This document shows, piece by piece, positions 8,349 through 17,573 of a DNA stretch of 64,000 bases. Numbering within the stretch: the first letter of the stretch is position 1; every line of letters starts with the position of its first letter. The notes under the pieces are model-generated. The model was not told the origin of the DNA, did not search any database, and saw only the letters and a program-made list of their open reading frames with translations. The position numbers and the translations under genes were made by a program. This DNA comes from an uncultured Flavobacteriales bacterium. GTDB lineage: Bacteria; Bacteroidota; Bacteroidia; Flavobacteriales_D; Sanyastnellaceae. The DNA is taken from positions 1 to 64,000 of the forward strand of contig CALSMK010000001.1 of the NCBI GenBank assembly GCA_943787435.1, read 5' to 3'.

Positions 8349-10846
8349 TCAGACTGCATTTCGGCCGGCATTGACGATACCAAACATGGTGCGGACAATC
8401 AGCTTCTCCAGAGCCTCCTTCGGCCCCGGGGCATCAGCCTGGCCATCGAGCCATTGAAGCGCAGCCTGTTGAATCACCAACAGAGGCAAGATGATGGACT
8501 CTCTCAAGTCGATCGACTCGGCAATCGCCGGTGAACGTTCCATCAATTGAGACTGGCCCGTGATCCGCAACAGCAGACCTCGGGTTTGCTCAAACTCGGC
8601 TTTCACATTGCACCACAAATCGCCAAAGCGGGGCATCCTTTTCCAAATGAGCGGTGAGCGCGAAGTTGCACTTCCTCATGCTCTGCATGCTGTTCTCCAG
8701 CAATGCCGCAAACAAGGGTTGGTCGCGGTACAACGCCGCAACTTCATCCAATCTCCCCTCCTTTTCCAGCGAAGCCAACGCCACACCGATTCCATAGAAG
8801 CCGGGGACATTTTGCTTGAGTTGGCTCCATGAACCCACAAAAGGAATGGCCCTCAGGTCGTCCAAGGTCAAAGGCCCCTCCTTTTTTCGGCGCGTTGGTC
8901 GACTGGCGATGTTGGTGGCGCCATAGTGACGAAGGGTACCGTAAGTCGACAGGTACTCCATAAACGCCGGATGGTCCTTGAGCTGGGCGTAGGCCTCGTA
9001 ACTCCGATCAGCCAGCGTATTCATCAATGCCCTTTGCTCCAAAGACCATTTGGATTGTTCAGGGTCAATCAACCTGTGCTGCAACCCAGCAGTCAACAGC
9101 AATTCCATGTTGTAGGAAGCGCTTTGAGGCGTTCCAAAATTGGAACTGATGGATTGGCCTTGAATCGTGGTCTGAACTTCGTTGGTTTGAACATCTGGCC
9201 CAAGGAGGCATAGAACCGGTGCGTGTTTCCACCCCCTCGGGCAGGAGGCCCGCCCCTGCCATCAAAAAACACAACCTCGACCCCAAACTCTGCCATACAG
9301 CAGAAAGAGACTCCTTGGCCTGATGAATGGACCAATTGGCCATGAGGTACCCACCGTCTTTGGTGCCGTCGCTAAAGCCCAGCATCACATGCTGAACATT
9401 GCTCCGGGTGGCCACATGCTTTCGGTACTTGTCGAGAGACAAGAGCTTTCTCATCTCAGAGGCCGCACCAGCAAGGTCATCCACCGTTTCAAACAAGGGG
9501 GCCAAATCCAATTCCATGGCCTGTCCTTTGTGGGCGACGCGCGCCAGCGCAAACAAACGAAGCACATCCACTGCACCCCGACAATTGCTGATGATGAACC
9601 GGTGACAACCCCGAGGCCCATTGAACTGCTGGATGTTTTGGATGGTGGCCATCACTTCGACCACATCCTTTACCACATCATCTGCCGCTTCAGGCATGGC
9701 GTCATGGCTGTCCACAGCCAGCAATCCTTCCACGGATTCTGGCAGTCCAACAGCATCGGCAGCTTTCTTCAACACCCGGCTGTCTTGCCGAATGTCCATG
9801 GCGGCGAAATGGCGGCCAAACATCACCATGGACAGGCGCAATCGCATAATGTCCTCGGCGTGCAACCCTCCAAATTCAGACCTCACCTTGGCTTCGATTT
9901 CTTGCAAACCTTGAATGACTTCTTCTTCGTCAAACACCCGGGTGTCCATGGACAAAATGGCCTCTTCAACGTTGGCTTGCAGGGCATCCAACGCCCCTTC
10001 CAATCCCTTGAAGGTGATCCGCCGCCGCAGTTGCCGGAACGCACGCCTGTAGCACCTCAACAAGGTGAGCCTGAGCCGCCGTGCCACCCTCAAGGTGGTT
10101 CCTGCATCGACATATGGATTGCCATCGCGGTCTCCCCCTGGCCAAAAGCCCAACGTGAAGGCCTCGGCAGCCACCTCAGGGTCTGCTCCAGTCATGGAAG
10201 ACACCTTCATGGCCAGGTTGGGAAGCGCTTCAAAAAAGACATGCTCCAAGTACCAAGTTTGGCGCACGGCTTCTTCATACGGCGTGGGTGCTTGTGCCTG
10301 AAAAAAAGGCGTTAGGCCCAACTGATGCAGCAAATTGTGCGCGGATTCCAAATCGCCATTGCGCACCTCTGAAGTCAGGTCCGTGATGATTCCCAGAGCT
10401 GATCCGGGATAGAACTGAGTTGGGTGAGCCGTCAGAACGACCCTGACCTTTTGATTGGCCATGGCCCCTTTCATCTCCTCTTGCAAACCCCTCCGAACGA
10501 TTCTTGGCATCACCCCCGCCAAGGACTCAGCCCCGTCAAGCTCATTCAACTTTTCGTATCGGGCATCTTCCAAGGCATCCACCAGCACCACTTGTCGTTC
10601 GATGTATTGCACATAGCGAAACAACAGCCCCATCTGATCGTCAGCCTCGATGTTTCCCTCTTCCATGTGTTCCAAAAGCAACTCCATGGGGGATCGGCCA
10701 TCGGCCAGCCCTTGTCGGCACGCTTCAGCAAACAGGGGGACGCGAAGGCCTGTGCCTCGAATGCCATCCAAGGGAAGCGTGAGGAAGATGCTGTTGTAAA
10801 CTTCAAAAGGGCGGGTCACCGCCGCCGCGTAAATCGAATGCTCCAT
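8349..10846 (-). CDS. ppc: Phosphoenolpyruvate carboxylase (three frameshifts)
   Basis: Carboxylates phosphoenolpyruvate to oxaloacetate, the anaplerotic supply of the citrate cycle. Seen: VVLTAHPTQ with the catalytic His, DRDGNPYV, FSDGTKDGGYLMANW, FFDGRGGPPARGGG with the catalytic Arg/Gly loop, and the QGQSISSNFG block. The reading frame breaks near 9293 (one G missing in a GG run), near 9186 (one A missing in an AAA run) and near 8625 (one extra base before PRFGDLW). Repairing all three gives 832 residues, the expected length. The ATG at 10846 (MEHSIYAAA) lies 42 bases downstream of an exact -7 element. Because each frame is well conserved up to its break, base errors are more likely than decay. 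Confidence 0.9.
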
Positions 10847-10888
10847 GATGATGAATTGGGAATGGGCACCGGAGCATTGCCGGCACCC

Positions 10889-10896
10889 CAAACTTA
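10889..10896 (-). promoter_or_regulatory. -7 promoter element of ppc
   Basis: TAAGTTTG on the minus strand, an exact TAnnTTTG match, 42 bases before the ppc ATG. It is divergent from the trmD element at 10935-10942, so the two promoters share about 40 bases. Confidence 0.55.
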
Positions 10897-10934
10897 CAAT
10901 CCGACAGGGGAGCTTGTTCCGTTCCTCTGCCCTG

Positions 10935-10942
10935 TAACTTTG
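10935..10942 (+). promoter_or_regulatory. -7 promoter element of trmD, predicted leaderless
   Basis: TAACTTTG, an exact TAnnTTTG match with only five bases to the ATG at 10948. A TTG at 10914-10916 lies at roughly the -33 position (18-base spacer). The start site predicted from this spacing falls on or within a few bases of the start codon. Confidence 0.6.
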
Positions 10943-10947
10943 CGGCC

Positions 10948-11628
10948 ATGCGCATTGACATTCTTTCCGCCGTTCCCGACCTGCTTAAAGGCCCGTTCAG
11001 CGAGAGCATTGTGGGCCGCGCTCGCCAAGCAGGCGTGGTTGAAGTGGAAGTCCATGACATCCGACAATGGAGCACCGACAAGCACAAGAAAATTGACGAC
11101 ACCCCTTTCGGAGGAGGCGCTGGAATGGTCATGGCCATTCAACCCATCGTAGACGCCATTGCAGACTTGAAGTCACAGCGGGATTACGATGAAGTGATTT
11201 TTTTAACCCCCGATGGAGACCGATTGGACCAACCTCGGGTGAATCAACTGAGCCTGTCGGGCAACCTCTTGCTGTTGTGCGGTCACTACAAAGGAATTGA
11301 TCAGCGCATTCGTGAGCATGTGATCACCATGGAAATCAGCATCGGAGATTACGTCCTCAGTGGCGGAGAATTGGCCGCCGCAGTTTTGGCCGATGCCTTG
11401 GTTCGATTGGTCCCTGGTGCAATCGGAGATGGTGAAAGCGCATTGACCGACAGTTTTCAGGACGGATTGCTTGCTCCTCCGGTGTACACAAGACCCGCCG
11501 AATGGCAGGGCCACAAGGTGCCTGACGTGCTTTTGGGCGGTCACCACGCCGACATCGACAAGTGGAGAATGGAGCAAGCCATGGAACGCACGCAACGACT
11601 TCGCCCCGACCTGTTGGACGAGGCTTGA
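10948..11628 (+). CDS. trmD: tRNA (guanine-N1)-methyltransferase TrmD
   Basis: Methylates G37 at N1 in tRNAs reading CNN and GGN-type codons, preventing +1 slippage; an essential SPOUT enzyme acting as a dimer. The 226-residue protein starts [10 protein letters not shown], as usual, and shows FGGGAGMVM near residue 57 and the knot segment [11 protein letters not shown] followed by the LTDSFQDG and [10 protein letters not shown] blocks. Directly followed by rplS, which is the normal bacterial neighbour order (trmD-rplS). The ATG lies five bases after a -7 element, which suggests a leaderless message. Confidence 0.97.
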   Translation: MRIDILSAVPDLLKGPFSESIVGRARQAGVVEVEVHDIRQWSTDKHKKIDDTPFGGGAGMVMAIQPIVDAIADLKSQRDYDEVIFLTPDGDRLDQPRVNQLSLSGNLLLLCGHYKGIDQRIREHVITMEISIGDYVLSGGELAAAVLADALVRLVPGAIGDGESALTDSFQDGLLAPPVYTRPAEWQGHKVPDVLLGGHHADIDKWRMEQAMERTQRLRPDLLDEA

Positions 11629-11635
11629 AATGTCG

Positions 11636-11643
11636 TAATATTG
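11636..11643 (+). promoter_or_regulatory. Possible internal promoter for rplS
   Basis: TAATATTG, one mismatch to TAnnTTTG, with a TTGG at 11612-11615 at the right upstream distance (20 bases). It lies in the trmD-rplS gap and would give rplS an extra start site and a leader of about 30 bases. Confidence 0.35.
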
Positions 11644-11677
11644 CACCCCGTTAATACGGACCCACATCAGCAGTGTC

Positions 11678-12040
11678 ATGGATCGTCTTCGTCAAATTTC
11701 CCAGCAACTCAACCCATTGAAAGAATGGCCGGACTTCAAAGCCGGTGATACGGTGAAAGTCAGCTACAAGATTAAAGAGGGCTCGAAAGAGCGTACTCAA
11801 GTCTTTCAAGGAACTGTTATTCAACGCAAAGGCGAAGGCCCGACCGAGACCTTCACGGTTCGGAAAATGGCCTCCGGCGTCGGTGTGGAGCGTGTCTTCC
11901 CATTGGGAAGCCCCTTCCTCGAAGCCGTTGAAATCATGAAAGCCGGTAAAGTGCGTCGTGCACGGATTTACTACCTCCGTGGCCTCACGGGTAAGTCTGC
12001 CCGCATCAAGGAGAAGCGCTCCTTCCGGGCTGCAAAGTGA
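11678..12040 (+). CDS. rplS: 50S ribosomal protein L19
   Basis: Component of the large ribosomal subunit at the interface with the 30S subunit. The 120 residues match the family along the whole length: [15 protein letters not shown] near residue 22, the [12 protein letters not shown] core, [21 protein letters not shown] and the [20 protein letters not shown]-terminus. It starts 49 bases after trmD and is followed by a hairpin terminator at 12063, so it closes a trmD-rplS unit with a possible promoter of its own in the gap. Confidence 0.98.
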   Translation: MDRLRQISQQLNPLKEWPDFKAGDTVKVSYKIKEGSKERTQVFQGTVIQRKGEGPTETFTVRKMASGVGVERVFPLGSPFLEAVEIMKAGKVRRARIYYLRGLTGKSARIKEKRSFRAAK

Positions 12041-12062
12041 TTTTGCAACAACACAGCAAGCC

Positions 12063-12099
12063 ACGAAGCCGGTCCCATCAGGGTCCGGCTTCGTTGTTT
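12063..12099 (+). terminator. Intrinsic terminator after rplS
   Basis: Inverted repeat ACGAAGCCGG (12063-12072) / CCGGCTTCGT (12085-12094), with an inner CCC/GGG pairing, followed by TGTTTAT. The U-tract is imperfect but the 10-bp stem is strong. Confidence 0.75.
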
Positions 12100-12136
12100 A
12101 TAGCGCTCCAGTCCTCGCTATCTTAGGCCCATACTG

Positions 12137-12892
12137 ATGGACAGCCCTTTCGACCTTCAAATCATCTGCAGCACGCCCGGCGATGTAGCCCGAGCGCAAC
12201 GCGGTGGTGCCACAAGAATCGAATTGGCATCGTGCTACACAGCAGGAGGCGTGACCCCATCTCCGGGAACCATTCAAACCTGCATCGCCGCCAGCGAACT
12301 GCCCGTGGTGGTTTCACTTCGACCAAGGGAAGGCCATTTGGTGTACAGTCCTTCAGAGCGTGAAATCATTCTTCACGACGCAGAATGGAGCCTGAACCAA
12401 GGCGCTTCTCAAGTGCTCATCGGAGGTCTCACAGGACACCTTGAGTTTGACTTTGACCTGATTGAAACCGCCATTTCTCGATTTGGCGGAGGCAAGGTCA
12501 TGGTGAACAGGGCCCTGGACAGCGCGAAAAGAACAAACCGCGATTTTGAGCGGTTGGCCAGCATGCCCATCGCAGCGTTGGCTTCCAGTGCGGGAGCTGG
12601 CAATGCGATCAAAGGGCACCAGCAGCTCGTGGATTGGCAGGCCGAAGTGGACTTCGACATTTACGCCTCAGGGGCCGTTTTGCCCTCAGGCGCTGGCCGC
12701 ATGTGGGGAGCCGGCCTCTCCTGTTTCCGCGCTTCAGCGCGGAAAAGTGGCGGCGTGGCCCATGAAGGGCGTTGGTTCGAAGGGGAGATTTATCCCGTGG
12801 ATGCCCAACGGGTAAGCCACCTGGTGAAGTCCATTCGCAAGGCCATCGCTTTTGAAGAAAGTGGAGAGCCGTTGGAGCGAGACGCAGATTGA
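12137..12892 (+). CDS. cutC: CutC family protein
   Basis: TIM-barrel protein of the CutC family, linked historically to copper homeostasis though the biochemical role is unsettled. The 251 residues show the family order: EICS-like start (LQIICSTPGDVARAQ), GGATRIELASCYTAGGVTPS near residue 24, and VSLRPREGHLVYSPSE near residue 59. The second half is more divergent: the usual 'HRAFD' block appears as VNRALD, followed by LASSAGAGNAIKG. The start at 12137 gives the normal family N-terminus. A weak TATCTTAG promoter-like element lies at 12119-12126. It converges with ftcD, with 32 bases between the stops. Confidence 0.85.
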   Translation: MDSPFDLQIICSTPGDVARAQRGGATRIELASCYTAGGVTPSPGTIQTCIAASELPVVVSLRPREGHLVYSPSEREIILHDAEWSLNQGASQVLIGGLTGHLEFDFDLIETAISRFGGGKVMVNRALDSAKRTNRDFERLASMPIAALASSAGAGNAIKGHQQLVDWQAEVDFDIYASGAVLPSGAGRMWGAGLSCFRASARKSGGVAHEGRWFEGEIYPVDAQRVSHLVKSIRKAIAFEESGEPLERDAD

Positions 12893-12924
12893 CAAGGCGC
12901 TGGCTTTACCAGAGCCAGTGGTCC

Positions 12925-14628
12925 TCATTCTCCAGACAACACCACCTGAACGCGAGCCCTGATTTGGGCTTCTTTGGATTCGGCCTGTGCCTCCAATTCC
13001 CCGCACCGACTGAGCATGGCTTCGGCCTGAGAGCGGTCCTTTAAATCTGCTGCATTTACCCGCACGTTCATCACCGCACCGAGCACTGCAGTCCTGGCGC
13101 ACATGGCCCCCACTCCTGCGTCCGTGATGCTGTTGGGGTTTCCCCGATTGGCCATATCCAACATGACCTCCATGGAGGCCAACGCCACTTCGGCCACCTC
13201 CAGTGGGGTCTCCATCGCCCCCAGCGTAGCCGCTTGAATGGCTGCGCTGCGTTCCTCTTTCTGACTGGCATTGCCTTTGGGCAAGCCAAAAGCCGCCATG
13301 ATGGCGTCGAAAGCAGCGGTGTCTTCGTCCACCAATTGCAACAACCGGACTTGATGGGCCATCCCCTGCTCGGCCGCGTCGCTGAAGGCTTCCCAGCGGT
13401 CATCCCATCCGCGCTTGTGCGCGCTCAAATTGGCCACCATGGTTCCCAGTGAAACGCCCAAAGCACCCACATAGGCAGAAATGGAGCCGCCACCGGGAGC
13501 CGGGCTCTCGCTGGCTGTTTCGTTGGCAAACCCCACCAAGCTCATGGACGCCAGAGGTGCTGAATTTCCGCCGGCATCTTCCAGCAAATACTCGATCACC
13601 CGCTTTCTGGCATCAAAAGGCGCCAAATCGTCCAAGCCGAGAGACTTCACAGCCACCTTGACTTTTTCTGTTTCATGGATGCCCAAACTCCGGCCCTGTT
13701 TGCGCAGGTAGTGGTCCGCCGCATCCATCAAGACCCGCTTGGGAATGAGCCCCACAATTTCGCTTCCTGTGACCCGCATTCCCCGGGCGATTGCACGTTC
13801 GCAGGCCGCATCAAAGGCCGTGTGAACTGCAGTTTCCGAGATGTTGGTCAAATTCAGCGACAATTGAGCCACCCCGTATTCTTCGATGTACCAACCAATG
13901 CCTTTGACACATTTGAGCATTCCCGGCTCGCGGGCGGGCTCGCCATTGGCATCGTTGATCACTTTGCCTGTCAATCCTCCTTCGCGTTTGATCCGACCGT
14001 TCTCACGCAGATCAAAAGCCACGGCGTTCGCACGGCGCGTCGATGTGGTGTTGAGGTTCACGTTGTAAGCCACCAAAAAGTCCCGAGCCCCAATCGCTGT
14101 TGCTCCCGTACCTCGAGCGCGCTCATTGAATTCGGCAGGACCAAAGTCAGGCGCCCAATCTGGGTGCGACAGCTTCTCCAAGCCTTCGTATTCTCCTTTA
14201 CGGCAATGCGCGAGGTTCTGCCTTTGGGGCTGAAGTGCCGCATCCTCGTAGAAATATCCAGGAATGCCCAGCTCCTCTCCGACCCGCTTGCCCAAGGCAT
14301 GCGCCGCCGCTTTGCAGTCCTCCATGGTCACACCAGCAACAGGAACAAACGGACACACGTCCGTCGCCCCCATCCTGGGGTGCTCACCTTGGTGCTTGGA
14401 CATGTCGATGAGTTCAGCCGCTTTGGACATCAATCGAAAAGCGGCCTCGACAATGGTCTCGGGCGGCCCCACAAACGTGATCACCGTCCGGTGGGTCGAC
14501 CCCCCTGGGTCTACGTCCAGCAATCGGACCCCTTCCACAGTCTCCACAACGGAGGCGATGGCATCAATTTTTGCACGGTCACGTCCCTCGCTGATGTTGG
14601 GGACACATTCGATAAGTCGGGTGGTCAT
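12925..14628 (-). CDS. ftcD: Bifunctional glutamate formimidoyltransferase / formimidoyl-THF cyclodeaminase
   Basis: Last steps of histidine degradation: transfers the formimino group from N-formimino-L-glutamate to tetrahydrofolate, then releases ammonia to give 5,10-methenyl-THF and glutamate. The 567-residue protein starts with the transferase N-domain (LIECVPNISEGRD; the HPRMGATDVCPFVPV block near residue 83), continues with the transferase C-domain (to about residue 325) and ends with the cyclodeaminase domain (SPAPGGGSISAYVGAL near residue 370). The same fusion is known from animals and several bacteria. It lies downstream of hutI and the FG-GAP gene on the same strand, 34 bases from the latter. 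HutU is not in the window. Confidence 0.95.
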   Translation of the reverse strand: MTTRLIECVPNISEGRDRAKIDAIASVVETVEGVRLLDVDPGGSTHRTVITFVGPPETIVEAAFRLMSKAAELIDMSKHQGEHPRMGATDVCPFVPVAGVTMEDCKAAAHALGKRVGEELGIPGYFYEDAALQPQRQNLAHCRKGEYEGLEKLSHPDWAPDFGPAEFNERARGTGATAIGARDFLVAYNVNLNTTSTRRANAVAFDLRENGRIKREGGLTGKVINDANGEPAREPGMLKCVKGIGWYIEEYGVAQLSLNLTNISETAVHTAFDAACERAIARGMRVTGSEIVGLIPKRVLMDAADHYLRKQGRSLGIHETEKVKVAVKSLGLDDLAPFDARKRVIEYLLEDAGGNSAPLASMSLVGFANETASESPAPGGGSISAYVGALGVSLGTMVANLSAHKRGWDDRWEAFSDAAEQGMAHQVRLLQLVDEDTAAFDAIMAAFGLPKGNASQKEERSAAIQAATLGAMETPLEVAEVALASMEVMLDMANRGNPNSITDAGVGAMCARTAVLGAVMNVRVNAADLKDRSQAEAMLSRCGELEAQAESKEAQIRARVQVVLSGE

Positions 14629-14656
14629 GGTCGCAGGTTTCGGCTGGCCAAACTAC

Positions 14657-14671
14657 TGCGATTTAATCGCA
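14657..14671. repeat. Short perfect inverted repeat between FG-GAP gene and ftcD
   Basis: TGCGATT-T-AATCGCA, 7-bp arms around one base, overlapping the FG-GAP stop codon (14663-14665). No U-tract follows, so it is not a terminator; it could be a small operator-like site or chance. Confidence 0.3.
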
Positions 14672-17515
14672 AGCGGTGCCCCAGTTGGAAAGCAATGACA
14701 ACAAATCGGCCAACCCCACAAGTCCATCGCCGTTGATGTCACTTTCGCACAAAATGGAGCAGCTCCCATCATCAATGGTGGCTATCGGGGAGAAGTTGAC
14801 CGCCTCTGGGTTCAAACAGCCACCCAATACGCAGCTTCCATCGTCAAAGGTGGCAGCCGGGTTATAGTTGATGGCAAAAGAGTAGGTGCAACCCGAAAGC
14901 CCGTTCACCACTTCAACCCAAGCTGGAACTGGATCACTGGCGCAACCCAGACCCTGACTGGTGACGCTCCAATCGTAGAAAAAATAGTAATAGCCCAAGC
15001 CTGCATTGTTGGGAATGGTGGAACCCGTGATGGTGGCCAATTCCCCAATGGCGTAAGGATAATCCATTTCAGACGACACGTTGTCTCGCCACAGTTCAAT
15101 GTCATCGCCAGACACCATCAACCGGTAACCTTGGCCCGGATCGAGTTCAAACCCCAGAGGCACATCGTTCCACCCTGACTCCAGTTCAACCTCCAAAGAA
15201 GCCACAACCCCCAACTGCGGAACCAGCACTTGAACAACCCGCGGGCCGTCAGACGATGCGCGCATGCGCACTTGATCGAGAATCAATGGCTCGTGCACAT
15301 CAAAAGAGAGACCGTAACTGTCTGAATTGATGAATCCGCCACTGGAGACATCCTCCTTGCCTCCATGGACCGTCTCCACATTTCGCTGGGCCTTGGACTG
15401 AACCAACCACCCTTGGCTCGCCGCCAATGGACCTGTGCTGAACGTCGCAGACGAAGACAGGAAAGGCCCCAATTCAGGCGTGGTTCCAGCCAAGATGTCC
15501 TCTCCAACAAAAGGAACCAAAGGATCAAACCAATGCAACTGGCCGTCGTCCAACACCACCGGTTCAAAAGTGTGGGCTTGACCCAAGGGCAATACAACCG
15601 GTGTGACGATGGGGTTTGCAGGAGAATCCAACACCTCCAAATCAATCGGGTCTGACGTATCTAAGTAACCGCATGCATTGGTGGTGGTCACTGTAATGGT
15701 GCTGGATTCACTCACCCACAAGGTGTCTCCTTGCCCACCGTTGGACCATTGGATGCTCAACGACGCGTCCTGAACCCACAACCCGCGAACCCCTCCCGAA
15801 CAAAACGTGCTGGGCCCATCCAACACCACAACAGGTGGAGCGGCTTGCACCAGAGACAACGGGACCAAAGGAGAAAGAACCGCACATCCATCGCTCGAGG
15901 TCAACAGCGCTTGCACCATTCCGCTTTCGCCAAATGACTGTCCATTGGGACCTGCTTCTCCTCCCGTCCAAGAGCTGGCTGTCCAGCCTTGAGGCACTTC
16001 GAACAACACAGTTTCACCTGGACACAATTCCACTGCTGAAGGCCAGTCCAATTCCAAGTCCGATGCCGAACAGGAGGTCTCCAGCACCGTGTGGTATTGG
16101 TCGACATCCGGAGATTCAAGGACGGTACGCAATCCACTCGGCCAGAAAAACTCCACGCTGTCGACCGCTGCATGATCGGCCAAACCAAAATTGAAGGTCA
16201 GCGGTCCGCAAGAACTGTAGCTGTTGCCCAAGGCACTTTGGTCTGTTCGCACAAAGTCTGCACCGGCATGGACCACCACCCTTGCACCAGCTGCGTCTCG
16301 CGGTGACACGACACCCTCGAGTTCAAAACCAATCCAGTGGTGGGTGGTATCGGCATTTAAGAACAACTGACAACCGGGGTTGGAACCGCTCAGGGTGTTC
16401 ACCACCAGCAGGTCTTCCGTTCCATTGAAGTCAAAATCTGCAGCCACAGAAGCGTAGCCACTGAATGGGCTCTCCAGTGGCGTCCCCTCAGCCACATCGG
16501 TGAAGGTCAAATCACCCTGGTTGTGGTAGAGTAGATTCAAAAAGGGACTGAACAGGAATTCATTGGCCACATACAGATCGCGCTCGCCATCGTGGTCGTA
16601 ATCGATGAACACCGTGCCCCAACCCATGCCGGCATCGCCCACCCCCGCAGACTCGGTGATGTTGGTGAACGGTGCCACCATGCCAGAAATGGAGGGTGGC
16701 CCCGGGTTCATGAAAAGGTCGTTGGGCAGATTGTTGGAGATGTAGAGGTCCATGAATCCATCGTGATTCAAATCCGCGATGTCCACGCCCATCCCTTGGG
16801 CTTCTAAATCCAACCCCCATTCTTCAGCTTGCTCATCAAATGCACCTGTGCCATCATTGATGTAAAGCTTGTTGGCCTGATTGGCGTCGTGGGTCAAGTA
16901 AAGGTCCAGGTCGCCGTCGTTTTCGATGTCGAAAAAGATGGCCCCCATTCCAATCAAGTCGTCGCTGGCCCCAGATGACAAATAGCCATCGGTGAAGCCT
17001 CCATTCCCATCGCCCAGCCAGAGTTCATTTCCGGCGCTCATGTTCACCACATAAAGGTCCAACCACCCGTCCTGATTCACATCGGCAGCGTGGGCCCCGC
17101 GGCATTGGTCATCGGTGTTGGCCCACAAGGCGTCGGAGATTTCGGTGAAAGCCCCCCCGTCATTCCGCCAAAACCGGTTGGACTCTCCAGAGTTGCAACT
17201 GAATAAATCCGGGTCGCCATCGTTGTCGAAATCGAAGAAGAGAGATGCCATGGTGAACCCCTCGTCTTCCACCCCCAGCTCCACAGGCACAAACTCAGCG
17301 CCGCCTTCGTTGCGGTAAAGGGTGTTGGCCGCCAATCGGCTGCCCACATAGACATCCAAATCCCCGTCCAGGTCGTAATCGGCCACAGCCGCTGTGTGAT
17401 TCAGGTAATTCCCCAGCAGTCCCGCGTCCACACTGTGGTCGATGAAGTCTGGCGCTTGCCCCAATGCAGAAGCACAAAAGGCCAAGACGATGATGCTGAA
17501 AAAAAAGCGTTTCAC
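14663..17515 (-). CDS. Secreted FG-GAP/VCBS repeat protein with ASPIC/UnbV domain and dockerin-like end
   Basis: A 950-residue exported protein. GTG at 17515 is preferred: it starts a clean signal peptide (MKRFFFSIIVLAFCASALGQ), while the TTG at 17545 adds ten charged residues. Seen: about seven FG-GAP calcium-binding repeats of the DYDLDGDLDVYVG type (residues about 40-380), an ASPIC/UnbV domain (about 400-480), Ig-like segments with a cysteine-rich part, a carbohydrate/lectin-like stretch (about 700-860), two GC..NYNPAATFDDGSC repeats, and a terminal DINGDGLVGLADLLSLLSNWG, a dockerin-like calcium loop. Such proteins form beta-propellers at the cell surface or outside. Its place between hutI and ftcD is unexpected. 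No type IX secretion C-terminal domain was recognised. Confidence 0.85.
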   Translation of the reverse strand: MKRFFFSIIVLAFCASALGQAPDFIDHSVDAGLLGNYLNHTAAVADYDLDGDLDVYVGSRLAANTLYRNEGGAEFVPVELGVEDEGFTMASLFFDFDNDGDPDLFSCNSGESNRFWRNDGGAFTEISDALWANTDDQCRGAHAADVNQDGWLDLYVVNMSAGNELWLGDGNGGFTDGYLSSGASDDLIGMGAIFFDIENDGDLDLYLTHDANQANKLYINDGTGAFDEQAEEWGLDLEAQGMGVDIADLNHDGFMDLYISNNLPNDLFMNPGPPSISGMVAPFTNITESAGVGDAGMGWGTVFIDYDHDGERDLYVANEFLFSPFLNLLYHNQGDLTFTDVAEGTPLESPFSGYASVAADFDFNGTEDLLVVNTLSGSNPGCQLFLNADTTHHWIGFELEGVVSPRDAAGARVVVHAGADFVRTDQSALGNSYSSCGPLTFNFGLADHAAVDSVEFFWPSGLRTVLESPDVDQYHTVLETSCSASDLELDWPSAVELCPGETVLFEVPQGWTASSWTGGEAGPNGQSFGESGMVQALLTSSDGCAVLSPLVPLSLVQAAPPVVVLDGPSTFCSGGVRGLWVQDASLSIQWSNGGQGDTLWVSESSTITVTTTNACGYLDTSDPIDLEVLDSPANPIVTPVVLPLGQAHTFEPVVLDDGQLHWFDPLVPFVGEDILAGTTPELGPFLSSSATFSTGPLAASQGWLVQSKAQRNVETVHGGKEDVSSGGFINSDSYGLSFDVHEPLILDQVRMRASSDGPRVVQVLVPQLGVVASLEVELESGWNDVPLGFELDPGQGYRLMVSGDDIELWRDNVSSEMDYPYAIGELATITGSTIPNNAGLGYYYFFYDWSVTSQGLGCASDPVPAWVEVVNGLSGCTYSFAINYNPAATFDDGSCVLGGCLNPEAVNFSPIATIDDGSCSILCESDINGDGLVGLADLLSLLSNWGTACD

Positions 17516-17573
17516 AATCGATTCTCGAGCCGACACATGCGGCAAGGTTGGAACAGTTTAAGATACGAAGGGT

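Noticed and set aside
9323-10315. Long open frame on the plus strand opposite ppc (about 330 codons)
   Set aside because: Antisense shadow of ppc: rich in His, Gln and Pro, no domain, and the minus-strand frames carry clear PEPC motifs. The same applies to long frames opposite ftcD (13675-14736), gyrB (28515-29570), the TPR gene (25671-26705), the MacB-like permease and ATPase (34759-35943) and the giant gene (43261-44262).
12899-12920. Hairpin CTGGCT/AGCCAG between cutC and ftcD as a terminator
   Set aside because: Only a 6-bp stem and no U-tract on either strand.
17513-17545. TTG at 17545 as start of the FG-GAP protein
   Set aside because: It would place ten charged residues before the signal peptide; GTG at 17515 gives a standard signal sequence.
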